Positions 44,646-58,300 of a DNA stretch of 64,000 nt are shown here, piece by piece. Origin of the DNA: Luidia sarsii (Eukaryota > Echinodermata > Asteroidea > Paxillosida > Luidiidae); NCBI GenBank assembly GCA_949987565.1, contig OX465118.1, positions 9,324,502 to 9,388,501 of the forward strand, given 5' to 3'. Position 1 is the first letter of the stretch. Every line of letters starts with the position of its first letter. Made by a program: the position numbers and the translations under genes. Under the pieces are notes generated by a model. That model was not told the origin of the DNA, ran no database searches, and saw only the letters and a program-made list of their open reading frames with translations.

Positions 44646-44885
44646 GTCCATCAGAGCCGAACTGAGAACAAATGATGACGGCCAGAGCATACTGGTCGAA
44701 ACGTCGAGTTACCACTCAGGTTCTTTTCAGAACCAAACCTCTTCCTTTAAGAGACCTGATACATGGTGTTACCGCAAACCTTCCTATACATGTATATAAC
44801 AAAAATAGCACTTTTCTATTGGATCAAGCCATTTGGGCTTGCGTAAGCATCGGCATATTTTTTTTTTTTTTTTTATATTTAAAAA

Positions 44886-44895
44886 AATAAATAAA
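44886..44895 (+). terminator. Polyadenylation signal (overlapping AATAAA pair)
   Basis: Two overlapping AATAAA hexamers about 240 bases after the BCAP-like stop, following T-rich DNA. Confidence 0.5.
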
Positions 44896-44899
44896 CTCA

Positions 44900-47080
44900 G
44901 ACCATTTAAAAAGAACTAAGGCAGTCTCAAGAGTATGCACTTGTTTTATACCCAGTATGATTCCACATATGGGGCAGATGTACTTGCAATGTAGGCCAGA
45001 AAGGAATTGTTTGTCAAAGCTGAGAGCAAGACTTTTTGACGAAACTGGGCGGCTGTAGCTCGAAGATTCTACGCACGGCCGCAGAAAACCATATAATTTG
45101 AATTATTTCTATTTAGTTGGCATCAAGGAATTTCACTAACGCTGTACATGTTTTGTATATGAACACTCCTTAATTCATTGATAAACAATTTTTATATTTT
45201 GAAAAATAGTGCGTCAGTGTCCAATATTGCGCTTAATTAAAGCTTTTTGGATGGTATCATTTTTATATCAGAAACATCTGTTTACCCACCACACATGACC
45301 AGGGTCTTCGGGTTTTTTAATTCATATTTTTTACATCATGAAGATTTGTACAGTTGTCAGAAACTTGCCTTAAATGCAACAAAAACTTGTGTAGAAAATG
45401 CAATTTTAGTGGAATGTCCTTTTTATTTGATTTTTCCTCTGTGATTAAATACATGTACCTCTTCTTCAAACATCAGGCATTTGAATTGGGCCTTTCAGCG
45501 GGTTGACTCAGAAGTACTTTATGAATACCTTAATTTACTTTTTTTAATTCACTTTTTTTTTAGACTATGAGGGAGGCAATGGCGAGGTGAGCATACTTAA
45601 ATGAAATTTAGGGTTCTCTTTCGTCAATGGAGAGCCGGTGGGCACAGGTACATTGTAATTAAGTGTTTCTGATATTGCACTTGACTTGCTGTCACTTGTC
45701 CCGTGTGGATAGACAGTGTGGGATCGAATTACACTTTAGCTGATCTCTGATCGCCGCTAAAGGCCAATTTTGTCTATGTGTTAGAAATCTATGCAAAGGT
45801 TTGCGACTGATCTTAAGGAACTGAACTGGGAGAATACGGTAAGCATTGTCGCACAAGGAAGCAGGAGTTGCGGGTTGGAAATCCCGCCCGAGCTACCTGA
45901 ATGATTTCATCAGGCATCGGGCAAAGCACTGACTACGCGGTGCTTATTACGTCGAGCATGGCAAACCCTTCATTGACAAAAAAACATGGTGGCAAAACTG
46001 GCAATGGTAATGGATATATGTACGAGTCAGACAAAATGTCCACGGCTGTAGCTACGATGGCAAAGCTTAGTGTACATGTGTATAATGACTCAGCCTGATA
46101 CTGCATTGAATCCTTATCTGTCTGCCTGTCTGGGGCACCATCTTGCTAGCTTGGCATAGCAAATCGTAAATTATTAAATCTATAAATACTCAGAAAAACT
46201 AAAAGCAACTTGCCTCTGGAGACAAGGAGATAGGTCTTCCTGGAAGAATTGGTGACATTGTAAAAAGACATTCAGAACAAGGGCCGCTGTATAGCAAATC
46301 TCCTTAACCCTAACGCTTTGCACCTCCCGCACAGGACATACCACAATTTACCACAGTGCCCTCAGGCGTGCAGGCTCACATACCACATGATACCACAAAA
46401 ACCACGCTGTGGTATGTCATGGTGTATGACCCTTATCCTCCCACAGGAAAAAAACATGCATGGTTAACTGTGGTTTCAATGCCGGTTAGGGTTTTAAGTC
46501 GGCAAATTCTAGTGGAAAGAATCGAACAGGCGTTTGCTATGCAGTAATCTACAACAAAATGGAAAAAAATATGAATTATGAATGCAAAAAAGACTTAACT
46601 TTTTTTATTGGGGTGGTCTGGATTGGGTACGTATAATAATTGTTCTGTATAAAAATACAAAAAGACCTGTATGATTAACTCGTAAGAACTGCCTCTGAGG
46701 AACTTGTCAGAAGATTGTACCCAGATTGACAATAAAGAAAATGCCAAGAAAGTTTCCTTGTCCAACTGGTGTCTTTAATCATCAACAACTTGAATCTGAA
46801 GCCGTGTTCCCACTGGACTTTCTCTACCGCGACATTCCTGAATGCTAGTTTACCACGCGTTCCCACGTGGACTATTATTTACGCCGACGGAATGTTTATT
46901 CGCCGTGAAGCGAGGAGAATGTCCGACTATTGAGGGTGCTGTGTACAAGTAACCTTTGCCCTGGGAGGGATATGACGTACTTTTCGGAGATATATGATAT
47001 GACGCTTAACCACCGTCGTTGAGCCATGCTGGTACCCCGTAAATTGTGTGGGTACTACACAAGGACGTGTTTTGTAAACC
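44900..47080. other. Downstream noncoding DNA
   Basis: AT-rich sequence with a SINE-like fragment at about 45860-45960 (catcaggcatcgggcaaagc) and the repeat shared with 14008-14150 at 46320-46495. A possible 23-base exon lies at 45564-45586. No other gene could be supported. Confidence 0.4.
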
Positions 47081-47084
47081 AGCG

Positions 47085-47272
47085 TAGGTTAGGCTTAGGG
47101 CGCTACGGTTAGGGTTATGGTTACGGATAGCGTTAGAGTTCGGGTTGGGTTAGCGTTACTGATAGAGTTAGGATTGGGATTAGGATTAGGGTTAGGTTCA
47201 GGATTAGGGTTTTTAGGGTTAGGTTCAGGATTAGGGTTGTTAGGGTTAGGATTGGGATAAGGGTTAGGGTTG
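47085..47272 (+). repeat. Degenerate TTAGGG-like tract
   Basis: A run of gttagggtt, attaggatt, gttagggtta and gggttaggttc words. It is mostly variants of the metazoan telomere hexamer TTAGGG with point changes and no perfect long run, as in old interstitial telomere-like sequence. Confidence 0.6.
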
Positions 47273-47589
47273 TTTCGTGCTTGTGCCTGTAACTACCTGA
47301 GAAATGCATGAATGGTTAAGTGTCATACGTCGTGCACGCGTGACGCTTATATATGCCTCACTTTTCGCGCTGAAATCGTAACGTTGTATAGCCAGCTACC
47401 GGCATGTACATTGTGTACATGTACATGTACTGACTAGTACTACTGCCACTGGGTACAACACGCCACATTGTATTTTGATTGATTGAAATAAAGCAATTTT
47501 TCTATTGATGAATCCTTTAAAATGTGAAATTTAATATAATATATAACATGAAAAAAATAAAAATAAATAAGGACAAAAATGGTTAATTA

Positions 47590-48262
47590 GGTCTTTTGAA
47601 TGAGGTCAAAGGTCTAGGTTGCAGGTTCGATCCCATAGGATGCAACATTACAGTTTTCTTCTTCAAATTACCAAGTACAAACACAACCTGTAAGTATTTG
47701 AAATTTCGACCAAACGTCAACTGGTGCACATGGCGTGTCGTGGGTGTCCCAGGGTCTGTTACTTCAAGGTTGCAGGTTTGATTCCCAGGGATGTAACGTT
47801 ACATTTTTCTTCTCCAAATTACCAAGTACAAATCCAACCTATAAGTATCTGAAATTTCGACCAAAAGTCAACTGGTGCGCATGGCGTGTCGTAGGTGTCC
47901 TAGGGTCTGTAACCTCAAGGTTGCAGGTTCGATCCCCGAGGATGTAACAGAACATTTTTCTTCTTCAAATTACCAAGTACAAACCCAACCTACAAGTATC
48001 TGAAATTTCGACCAAAAATCAACTGTTGCGCATGGCGTGGCGTGGGTGTCCCAGGGTCTGTAATTTCAAGGTTGCAAGTTCGATCCTAAGGGATGTAACG
48101 TTACATTTTTCTTCTCCAAATTATCAAGTACAAACCCAACCTATAAGTACATGTATCTGAAATTTGAACGAAAAATCAACTGGTGCGCATGGCGTTCGTT
48201 GGTGTCCCAGGGTCTGTAACCTTAAGGTTGCAGGTTCGATTCCCAGGGATGCAACAGTTAGA
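47590..48262. repeat. About 150-bp satellite, first block (4-5 diverged units)
   Basis: Units contain accaagtacaaacccaacct, gaaatttcgaccaaa, tcaactggtgcgcatggcg, gggtgtcccagggtctgtaa and aggttgcaggttcgatccc. This edge block is more diverged than the main array. It is followed by 690 bases of unrelated DNA before the array resumes. Confidence 0.9.
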
Positions 48263-48953
48263 TTTATACTTTTAACACTTGATACAAATAAAGCAACACA
48301 ACTCCCAGATTGGTAAGACTGCGGGCTGCAGCAACCGGAAATCGCTCTGTCCAGATCCCGCTGTTGAAGATTAGCTTGGTAGAGCAGAATGAAATAATAT
48401 AAAAGAAAAGAAGCGTTATAAAGAACCAAAGATGCGAATAGACTTAACACCAAGCTTTCCTTACAGATTAGATTAGATCAGATTAATCTTGAGACGTTCT
48501 GTTTTCTGGATCAATGTTTGTTTTATTGACCTAGCCCTCCTAGAGCAAGACTAACTTCTGTACTATAGTGAGGAACTAAAGTTTCCATCTCTGATACATC
48601 TGACTCTAGACATATACATCAAAACCTCAGAAAATCTTTCTTATAGATTTTTAAGGGATCACCTTCCGAATGCTTTCGCCCTTCAAAATGAAATTATATA
48701 ATACAATGTCAGGTTAATACTAACACACTCCGAGTGCCTCGAATGTGATACAAGCGAATATAACTTCTACCGTTACGGTTTAACGAACCTTGTGAATCTC
48801 ACGGCTAATAAAGAACTACGAGTCATGTTCTGCACGAACTTAGCATTATGACCACGTCCTTCCTTCAACAAGGGGAAAGGGCTTGAAAATTCAAGGATGT
48901 CAGAAATTTCCGACCTAGGCGAATAATCATCCTGAAACAAGATCGCCCAAGAT

Positions 48954-49052
48954 CGTCCGTCCGTCCGTCCGTCCGTCCGTCCGTCCGTCCGTCCGTCCGT
49001 CCGTCCGTCCGTCCGTCCGTCCGTCCGTCCGTCCGTCCGTCCGTCCGTCCGT
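48954..49052 (+). repeat. Short (CCGT)n array, 99 bp
   Basis: Perfect tetramer run preceded by unrelated DNA and followed directly by tgcaggttcgatcccc of a satellite unit. Confidence 0.95.
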
Positions 49053-52000
49053 TGCAGGTTCGATCCCCGAGGATGTAACAGAACATTTTTCTTCTTCAAA
49101 TTACCAAGTACAAACTCAACCTATAAGTATCTGAAATTTCGACCAAAAGTCAACTGGTGCGCATGGCATGGCGTGGGTGTCCCAGGGTCTGTAACTTCAA
49201 GGTTGCAGGTTCGATCCCGAGGATGTAACAGAACATTTTTCTTCTTCAAATTACCAAGTACAAACTCAACCTATAAGTATCTGAAATTTCGACCAAAAGT
49301 CAACTGGTGCGCATGGCGTGGCGTGGGTGTCCCAGGGTCTGTAACTTCAAGGTTGCAGGTTCGATCCCCAGGGATGTAACGTAACATTTTCTTCTTTAAA
49401 TTACCAAGTACAAACCCAACCTATAAGTATCTGAAATTTCGACCAAATGTCAACTAATGCGCATGGCGTGTCGTGGGTGTCCCAGGGTCTGTAACCTCAA
49501 GGTTGCAGGTTCGATCCCCAGGGATGTAACGTAACATTTTCTTCTTCAAATTACCAATTACAAACCCAACATATAAGTATCTGAAATTTCGACCAAAAGT
49601 CAACTGGTGCGCATGGCGTGTCGTGGGTGTCCCAGGGTCTGTAACATCAAGGTTGCACGTTCGATCCCCATGGATGTAACGTAACATTTTTCTTCTCCAA
49701 ATTACCAAGTACAATCCCATCATATAAGTATCTGAAATTTCGACCGAAATTCAACTGGTGCGCATGGCGTGTCGTAGGTGTCCTAGGGTATGTAACTTCA
49801 AGGTTGCAGGTTCGATCCCCGAGGATGTAACAGAACATTTTTCTACTTCAAATTACCAAGTACAAACCCAACCTATAAGTATCTGAAATTTCGAATAAAA
49901 GTCAACTGGTGCGCATGGCGTGGCGTGGGTGTCCCAGGGTCTGTAACTTCAAGGTTGCAGGTTCGATCCCCGAGGATGTAACAGAACATTTTTCTTCTTC
50001 AAATTACCAAGTACAAACTCAACCTATAAGTATCTGAAATTTCGACCAAAAGTCAACTGGTGCGCATGGCGTGGCGTGGGTGTCCCAGGGTCTGTAACTT
50101 CAAGGTTGCAGGTTCGATCCCGAGGATGTAACAGAACATTTTTCTTCTTCAAATTATCAATTACAAACCCAACCTGTAAGTATCTGCAATTTCGACCAAA
50201 AGTCAACTGGTGCGCATGGCGTGTCGTGGGTGTCCCAGGGTCTGTAACCTCAAGGTTGCAGGTTCGATCCCCAGGGATGTAACGTAACATTTTCTTCTTC
50301 AAATTACCAATTACAAACCCAACCTGTAAGTATCTGAAATTTCGACCAAAAGTCAACTGGTGCACATGGCGTTGCGTGGGTGTCCCAGGGTCTGTAACCT
50401 CAAGGTTGCAGGTTCGATCCCCAGGGATGTAACGTAACATTTTCTTCTTCAAATTACCAATTACAAACCCAACCTGTAAGTATCTGAAATTTCGACCAAA
50501 AGTCAACTGGTGCACATGGCGTTGCGTGGGTGTCCTAGGGTCTGTAACTTCAAGGTTGCAGGTTCGATCCCCGAGGATGTAACAGAACATTTTTCTTCTT
50601 CAAATTACCAAGTACAAACTCAACCTATAAGTATCTGAAATTTCGACCAAAAGTCAACTGGTGCGCATGGCGTGGCGTGGGTGTCCCAGGGTCTGTAACC
50701 TCAAGGTTGCAGGTTCGATCCCCAGGGATGTAACGTAACATTTTCTTCTTCAAATTACCAATTACAAACCCAACATATAAGTATCTGAAATTTCGACCAA
50801 AAGTCAACTGGTGCGCATGGCGTGTCGTGGGTGTCCCAGGTTCTGTAACCTCAAGGTTGCACGTTCGATCCCCAGGGATGTAACGTAACATTTTTCTTCT
50901 CCAAATTACCAATTACAAACCCAACCTGTAAGTATCTGAAATTTCGACCAAAAGTCAACTGGTGCATATGGCGTTGCGTGGGTGTCCCAGGGTCTGTAAC
51001 TTCAAGGTTGCACGTTCGATCCCGAGGGATGTAACGTAACATTTTCTTCTTCAAATTACCCATTACAAACCCAACCTGTAAGTATCTGAAATTTCGACCA
51101 AAAGTCAACTGGTGCATATGGCGTTGCGTTGGTGTCCCAGGGTCTGTAACTTCAAGGTTGCACGTTCGATCCCCAGGGATGTAACGTAACATTTTTCTTC
51201 TCCAAATTACCAAGTACAAACCCAACATATAAGTATCTGAAATTTCGACCAAAAGTCAACTGGTGCGCATGGCGTGTCGTAGGTGTCCTAGGGTCTGTAA
51301 CTTCAAGGTTGCAGGTTCGATCCCCGAGGATGTAACAGAACATTTTTCTGCTTCAAATTACCAAGTACAAACTCAACCTATAAGTATCTGAAATTTCGAC
51401 CAAAAGTCAACTGGTGCGCCTGGCGTGGCGTGGGTGTCCCAGGGTCTGTAACTTCAAGGTTGCAGGTTCGATCCCCAGGGATGTAACGTAACATTTTCTT
51501 CTTTAAATTACCAAGTACAAACCCAACCTATAAGTATCTGAAATTTCGACCAAAAGTCAACTGGTGCGCATGGCGTGGCGTGGGTGTCCCATGATCTGTA
51601 ACTTCAAGGTTGCAGGTTCGATCCCCAGGGATGTAACGTAACATTTTCTTCTTCAAATTACCAAGTACAAACCCAACCTATAAGTATCTGAAATTTCGAC
51701 CAAATGTCAACTAATGCGCATGGCGTGTCGTGGGTGTCCCAGGGTAGGTAACCTCAAGGTTGCAGGTTCGATCCCCAGGGATGTAACGTAACATTTTCTT
51801 CTTCAAATTACCAATTACAAACCCAACATATAAGTATCTGAAATTTCGACCAAAAGTCAACTGGTGCGCATGGCGTGTCGTGGGTGTCCCAGGTTCTGTA
51901 ACCTCAAGGTTGCACGTTCGATCCCCAGGGATGTAACGTAACATTTTTCTTCTCCAAATTACCAATTACAAACCCAACCTGTAAGTATCTGAAATTTCGA

Positions 52001-55000
52001 CCAAAAGTCAACTGGTGCACATGGCGTTGCGTGGGTGTCCCAGGGTCTGTAACTTCAAGGTTGCACGTTCGATCCCGAGGGATGTAACGTAACATTTTCT
52101 TCTTCAAATTACCCATTACAAACCCAACCTGTAAGTATCTGAAATTTCGACCAAAAGTCAACTGGTGCATATGGCGTTGCGTTGGTGTCCCAGGGTCTGT
52201 AACTTCAAGGTTGCACGTTCGATCCCCAGGGATGTAACAGAACATTTTTCTTCTCCAAATTACCAAGTACAAACCCAACCTGTAAGTATCTGAAATTTCG
52301 ACCAAAAGTCAACTGGTGCGCATGGCGTGTCGTGGGTGTCCCAGGGTTTGTAACTTCAAGGTTGCAGGTTCGATCCCCGAGGATGTAACAGAACATTTTT
52401 CTTCTTCAAATTACCAAGTACAAACCCAACCTGTAAGTATCTGAAATTTCGACCAAAAGTCAACTGGTGCGCATGGCGTGTCGTAGGTGTCCTAGGGTCT
52501 GTAACTTCAAGGTTGCAGGTTCGATCCCCGAGGATGTAACAGAACATTTTTCTGCTTCAAATTACCAAGTACAAACTCAACCTATAAGTATCTGAAATTT
52601 CGACCAAAAGTCAACTGGTGCGCCTGGCGTGGCGTGGGTGTCCCAGGGTCTGTAACTTCAAGGTTGCAGGTTCGATCCCCAGGGATGTAACGTAACATTT
52701 TCTTCTTTAAATTACCAAGTACAAACCCAACCTATAAGTATCTGAAATTTCGACCAAAAGTCAACTGGTGCGCATGGCGTGGCGTGGGTGTCCCATGATC
52801 TGTAACTTCAAGGTTGCAGGTTCGATCCCCAGGGATGTAACGTAACATTTTCTTCTTCAAATTACCAAGTACAAACCCAACCTATAAGTATCTGAAATTT
52901 CGACCAAATGTCAACTAATGCGCATGGCGTGTCGTGGGTGTCCCAGGGTAGGTAACCTCAAGGTTGCAGGTTCGATCCCCAGGGATGTAACGTAACATTT
53001 TCTTCTTCAAATTACCAATTACAAACCCAACATATAAGTATCTGAAATTTCGACCAAAAGTCAACTGGTGCGCATGGCGTGTCGTGGGTGTCCCAGGTTC
53101 TGTAACCTCAAGGTTGCACGTTCGATCCCCAGGGATGTAACGTAACATTTTTCTTCTCCAAATTACCAATTACAAACCCAACCTGTAAGTATCTGAAATT
53201 TCGACCAAAAGTCAACTGGTGCACATGGCGTTGCGTGGGTGTCCCAGGGTCTGTAACCTCAAGGTTGCAGGTTCGATCCCCAGGGATGTAACGTAACATT
53301 TTCTTCTTCAAATTACCAATTACAAACCCAACCTGTAAGTATCTGAAATTTCGACCAAAAGTCAACTGGTGCATATGGCGTTGCGTTGGTGTCCCAGGGT
53401 CTGTAACTTCAAGGTTGCACGTTCGATCCCCAGGGATGTAACAGAACATTTTTCTTCTCCAAATTACCAAGTACAAACCCAACATATAAGTATCTGAAAT
53501 TTCGACCAAAAGTCAACTGGTGCGCATGGCGTGTCGTAGGTGTCCTAGGGTCTGTAACTTCAAGGTTGCAGGTTCGATCCCCGAGGATGTAACAGAACAT
53601 TTTTCTGCTTCAAATTACCAAGTACAAACTCAACCTATAAGTATCTGAAATTTCGACCAAAAGTCAACTGGTGCGCATGGCGTGGCGTGGGTGTCCCAGG
53701 GTCTGTAACTTCAAGGTTGCAGGTTCGATCCCCGAGGATGTAACAGAACATTTTTCTTCTTCAAATTACCAAGTACAAACTCAACCTATAAGTATCTGAA
53801 ATTTCGACCAAAAGTCAACTGGTGCGCATGGCGTGGCGTGGGTGTCCCAGGGTCTGTAACTTCAAGGTTGCAGGTTCGATCCCCAGGGATGTAACGTAAC
53901 ATTTTTCTTCTCCAACTTACCAATTACAAACCCAACCTGTAAGTATCTGAAATTTCGACCAAAAGTCAACTGGTGCACATGGCGTTGCGTGGGTGTCCCA
54001 GGGTCTGTAACTTCAAGGGTGCAGGTTCGATCCCCGAGGATGTAACAGAACATTTTTCTTCTTCAAATTACCAATTACAAACCCAACCTGTAAGTATCTG
54101 AAATTTCGACCAAAAGTCAACTGGTGCACATGGCGTTGCGTGGGTGTCCCAGGGTCTGTAACTTCAAGGTTGCACGTTCGATCCCCAGGGATGTAACGTA
54201 ACATTTTTCTACTCCAAATTACCAAGTACAAACCCAACATGTAAGTATCTGAAAGTAGGTCTCCTAGGGTCTGTAACTTCAAGGTTGCAGGTTCGATCCC
54301 CGAGGATGTGACAGAACATTTTTCTTCTTCAAATTACCAAGTACAAACTCAACCTCTAAGTATCTGAAATTTCGACCAAAAGTCAACTGGTGCGCATGGC
54401 GTGGCGTGGGTGTCCCAGGGTCTGTAACTTCAAGGTTGCGGGTTCGATCCCCAGGGATGTAACGTAACATTTTCTTCTTCAAATTACCAAGTAGAAACCC
54501 AACCTATAAGTATCTGAAATTTCGACCAAAAGTCAACTAATGCGCATGGCGTGTCGTGGGTGTCTCAGGGTCTGTAACCTCAAGGTTGCAGGTTCGATCC
54601 CCAGGGATGTAACGTAACATTTTCTTCTTCAAATTACCAATTACAAACCCAAAATATAAGTATCTCAAATTTCGACCAAAAGTCAACTGGTGCGCATGGC
54701 GTGTCGTGGGTGTCCCAGGTTCTGTAACCTCAAGGTTGCACGTTCGATCCCCAGGGATGTAACGTAACATTTTTCTTCTCCAAATTTCCAATTACAAACC
54801 CAACCTGTTAGTATCTGAAATTTCGACCAAAAGTCAACTGGTGCACATGGCGTTGCGTGGGTGTCCCAGGGTCTGTAACTTCAAGGTTGCACGTTCGATC
54901 CCCAGGGATGTAACGTAACATTTTCTTCTTCAAATTACCCATTACAAACCCAACCTGTAAGTATCTGAAATTTCGACCAAAAGTCAACTGGTGCATATGG

Positions 55001-55348
55001 CGTTGCGTGGGTGTCCCAGGGTCTGTAACTTCAAGGTTGCACGTTCGATCCCCAGGGATGTAACGTAACAGTTTTCTTCTCCAAATTATCAAGTACAAAC
55101 CCAACCTATAAGTATCTGAAATTTCGACCAAATGAGTATCTGAAATTTCGACCAAATGTCAACTAATGCGCATGGCGTGTCGTGGGTGTCCCAGGGTCTG
55201 TAACCTCAAGGTTGCAGGTTCGATCCCCAGGGATGTAACGTAACATTTTCTTCTTCAAATTACCAATTACAAACCCAACATATAAGTATCTGAAATTTTG
55301 ACCAAAAGTCAACTGGTGCGCATGGCGTGTCGTGGGTGTCCCAGGGTC
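49053..55348. repeat. Main 150-bp satellite array, left part (about 42 units)
   Basis: Head-to-tail 150-151 bp units, usually more than 90 percent alike by eye. Each holds ggttgcaggttcgatcccc, which matches the Pol III B box (GTTCGATCC) and resembles the 3' half of a tRNA. Private variants repeat at a 1204-base interval (agggtaggta at 51741 and 52945; atgatctg at 51591 and 52795), showing 8-unit higher-order repeats. Small deletions and duplications occur at 54253 and 55136. Confidence 0.95.
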
Positions 55349-58300
55349 CCGTCCGTCCGTCCGTCCGTCCGTCCGTCCGTCCGTCCGTCCGTCCGTCCGT
55401 CCGTCCGTCCGTCCGTCCGTCCGTCCGTCCGTCCGTCCGTCCGTCCGTCCGTCCGTCCGTCCGTCCGTCCGTCCGTCCGTCCGTCCGTCCGTCCGTCCGT
55501 CCGTCCGTCCGTCCGTCCGTCCGTCCGTCCGTCCGTCCGTCCGTCCGTCCGTCCGTCCGTCCGTCCGTCCGTCCGTCCGTCCGTCCGTCCGTCCGTCCGT
55601 CCGTCCGTCCGTCCGTCCGTCCGTCCGTCCGTCCGTCCGTCCGTCCGTCCGTCCGTCCGTCCGTCCGTCCGTCCGTCCGTCCGTCCGTCCGTCCGTCCGT
55701 CCGTCCGTCCGTCCGTCCGTCCGTCCGTCCGTCCGTCCGTCCGTCCGTCCGTCCGTCCGTCCGTCCGTCCGTCCGTCCGTCCGTCCGTCCGTCCGTCCGT
55801 CCGTCCGTCCGTCCGTCCGTCCGTCCGTCCGTCCGTCCGTCCGTCCGTCCGTCCGTCCGTCCGTCCGTCCGTCCGTCCGTCCGTCCGTCCGTCCGTCCGT
55901 CCGTCCGTCCGTCCGTCCGTCCGTCCGTCCGTCCGTCCGTCCGTCCGTCCGTCCGTCCGTCCGTCCGTCCGTCCGTCCGTCCGTCCGTCCGTCCGTCCGT
56001 CCGTCCGTCCGTCCGTCCGTCCGTCCGTCCGTCCGTCCGTCCGTCCGTCCGTCCGTCCGTCCGTCCGTCCGTCCGTCCGTCCGTCCGTCCGTCCGTCCGT
56101 CCGTCCGTCCGTCCGTCCGTCCGTCCGTCCGTCCGTCCGTCCGTCCGTCCGTCCGTCCGTCCGTCCGTCCGTCCGTCCGTCCGTCCGTCCGTCCGTCCGT
56201 CCGTCCGTCCGTCCGTCCGTCCGTCCGTCCGTCCGTCCGTCCGTCCGTCCGTCCGTCCGTCCGTCCGTCCGTCCGTCCGTCCGTCCGTCCGTCCGTCCGT
56301 CCGTCCGTCCGTCCGTCCGTCCGTCCGTCCGTCCGTCCGTCCGTCCGTCCGTCCGTCCGTCCGTCCGTCCGTCCGTCCGTCCGTCCGTCCGTCCGTCCGT
56401 CCGTCCGTCCGTCCGTCCGTCCGTCCGTCCGTCCGTCCGTCCGTCCGTCCGTCCGTCCGTCCGTCCGTCCGTCCGTCCGTCCGTCCGTCCGTCCGTCCGT
56501 CCGTCCGTCCGTCCGTCCGTCCGTCCGTCCGTCCGTCCGTCCGTCCGTCCGTCCGTCCGTCCGTCCGTCCGTCCGTCCGTCCGTCCGTCCGTCCGTCCGT
56601 CCGTCCGTCCGTCCGTCCGTCCGTCCGTCCGTCCGTCCGTCCGTCCGTCCGTCCGTCCGTCCGTCCGTCCGTCCGTCCGTCCGTCCGTCCGTCCGTCCGT
56701 CCGTCCGTCCGTCCGTCCGTCCGTCCGTCCGTCCGTCCGTCCGTCCGTCCGTCCGTCCGTCCGTCCGTCCGTCCGTCCGTCCGTCCGTCCGTCCGTCCGT
56801 CCGTCCGTCCGTCCGTCCGTCCGTCCGTCCGTCCGTCCGTCCGTCCGTCCGTCCGTCCGTCCGTCCGTCCGTCCGTCCGTCCGTCCGTCCGTCCGTCCGT
56901 CCGTCCGTCCGTCCGTCCGTCCGTCCGTCCGTCCGTCCGTCCGTCCGTCCGTCCGTCCGTCCGTCCGTCCGTCCGTCCGTCCGTCCGTCCGTCCGTCCGT
57001 CCGTCCGTCCGTCCGTCCGTCCGTCCGTCCGTCCGTCCGTCCGTCCGTCCGTCCGTCCGTCCGTCCGTCCGTCCGTCCGTCCGTCCGTCCGTCCGTCCGT
57101 CCGTCCGTCCGTCCGTCCGTCCGTCCGTCCGTCCGTCCGTCCGTCCGTCCGTCCGTCCGTCCGTCCGTCCGTCCGTCCGTCCGTCCGTCCGTCCGTCCGT
57201 CCGTCCGTCCGTCCGTCCGTCCGTCCGTCCGTCCGTCCGTCCGTCCGTCCGTCCGTCCGTCCGTCCGTCCGTCCGTCCGTCCGTCCGTCCGTCCGTCCGT
57301 CCGTCCGTCCGTCCGTCCGTCCGTCCGTCCGTCCGTCCGTCCGTCCGTCCGTCCGTCCGTCCGTCCGTCCGTCCGTCCGTCCGTCCGTCCGTCCGTCCGT
57401 CCGTCCGTCCGTCCGTCCGTCCGTCCGTCCGTCCGTCCGTCCGTCCGTCCGTCCGTCCGTCCGTCCGTCCGTCCGTCCGTCCGTCCGTCCGTCCGTCCGT
57501 CCGTCCGTCCGTCCGTCCGTCCGTCCGTCCGTCCGTCCGTCCGTCCGTCCGTCCGTCCGTCCGTCCGTCCGTCCGTCCGTCCGTCCGTCCGTCCGTCCGT
57601 CCGTCCGTCCGTCCGTCCGTCCGTCCGTCCGTCCGTCCGTCCGTCCGTCCGTCCGTCCGTCCGTCCGTCCGTCCGTCCGTCCGTCCGTCCGTCCGTCCGT
57701 CCGTCCGTCCGTCCGTCCGTCCGTCCGTCCGTCCGTCCGTCCGTCCGTCCGTCCGTCCGTCCGTCCGTCCGTCCGTCCGTCCGTCCGTCCGTCCGTCCGT
57801 CCGTCCGTCCGTCCGTCCGTCCGTCCGTCCGTCCGTCCGTCCGTCCGTCCGTCCGTCCGTCCGTCCGTCCGTCCGTCCGTCCGTCCGTCCGTCCGTCCGT
57901 CCGTCCGTCCGTCCGTCCGTCCGTCCGTCCGTCCGTCCGTCCGTCCGTCCGTCCGTCCGTCCGTCCGTCCGTCCGTCCGTCCGTCCGTCCGTCCGTCCGT
58001 CCGTCCGTCCGTCCGTCCGTCCGTCCGTCCGTCCGTCCGTCCGTCCGTCCGTCCGTCCGTCCGTCCGTCCGTCCGTCCGTCCGTCCGTCCGTCCGTCCGT
58101 CCGTCCGTCCGTCCGTCCGTCCGTCCGTCCGTCCGTCCGTCCGTCCGTCCGTCCGTCCGTCCGTCCGTCCGTCCGTCCGTCCGTCCGTCCGTCCGTCCGT
58201 CCGTCCGTCCGTCCGTCCGTCCGTCCGTCCGTCCGTCCGTCCGTCCGTCCGTCCGTCCGTCCGTCCGTCCGTCCGTCCGTCCGTCCGTCCGTCCGTCCGT

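Noticed and set aside
42771..44018. 415-codon Leu/Ser/Pro frame
   Set aside because: It starts in an exon end and then reads the CTCCT microsatellite in an intron.
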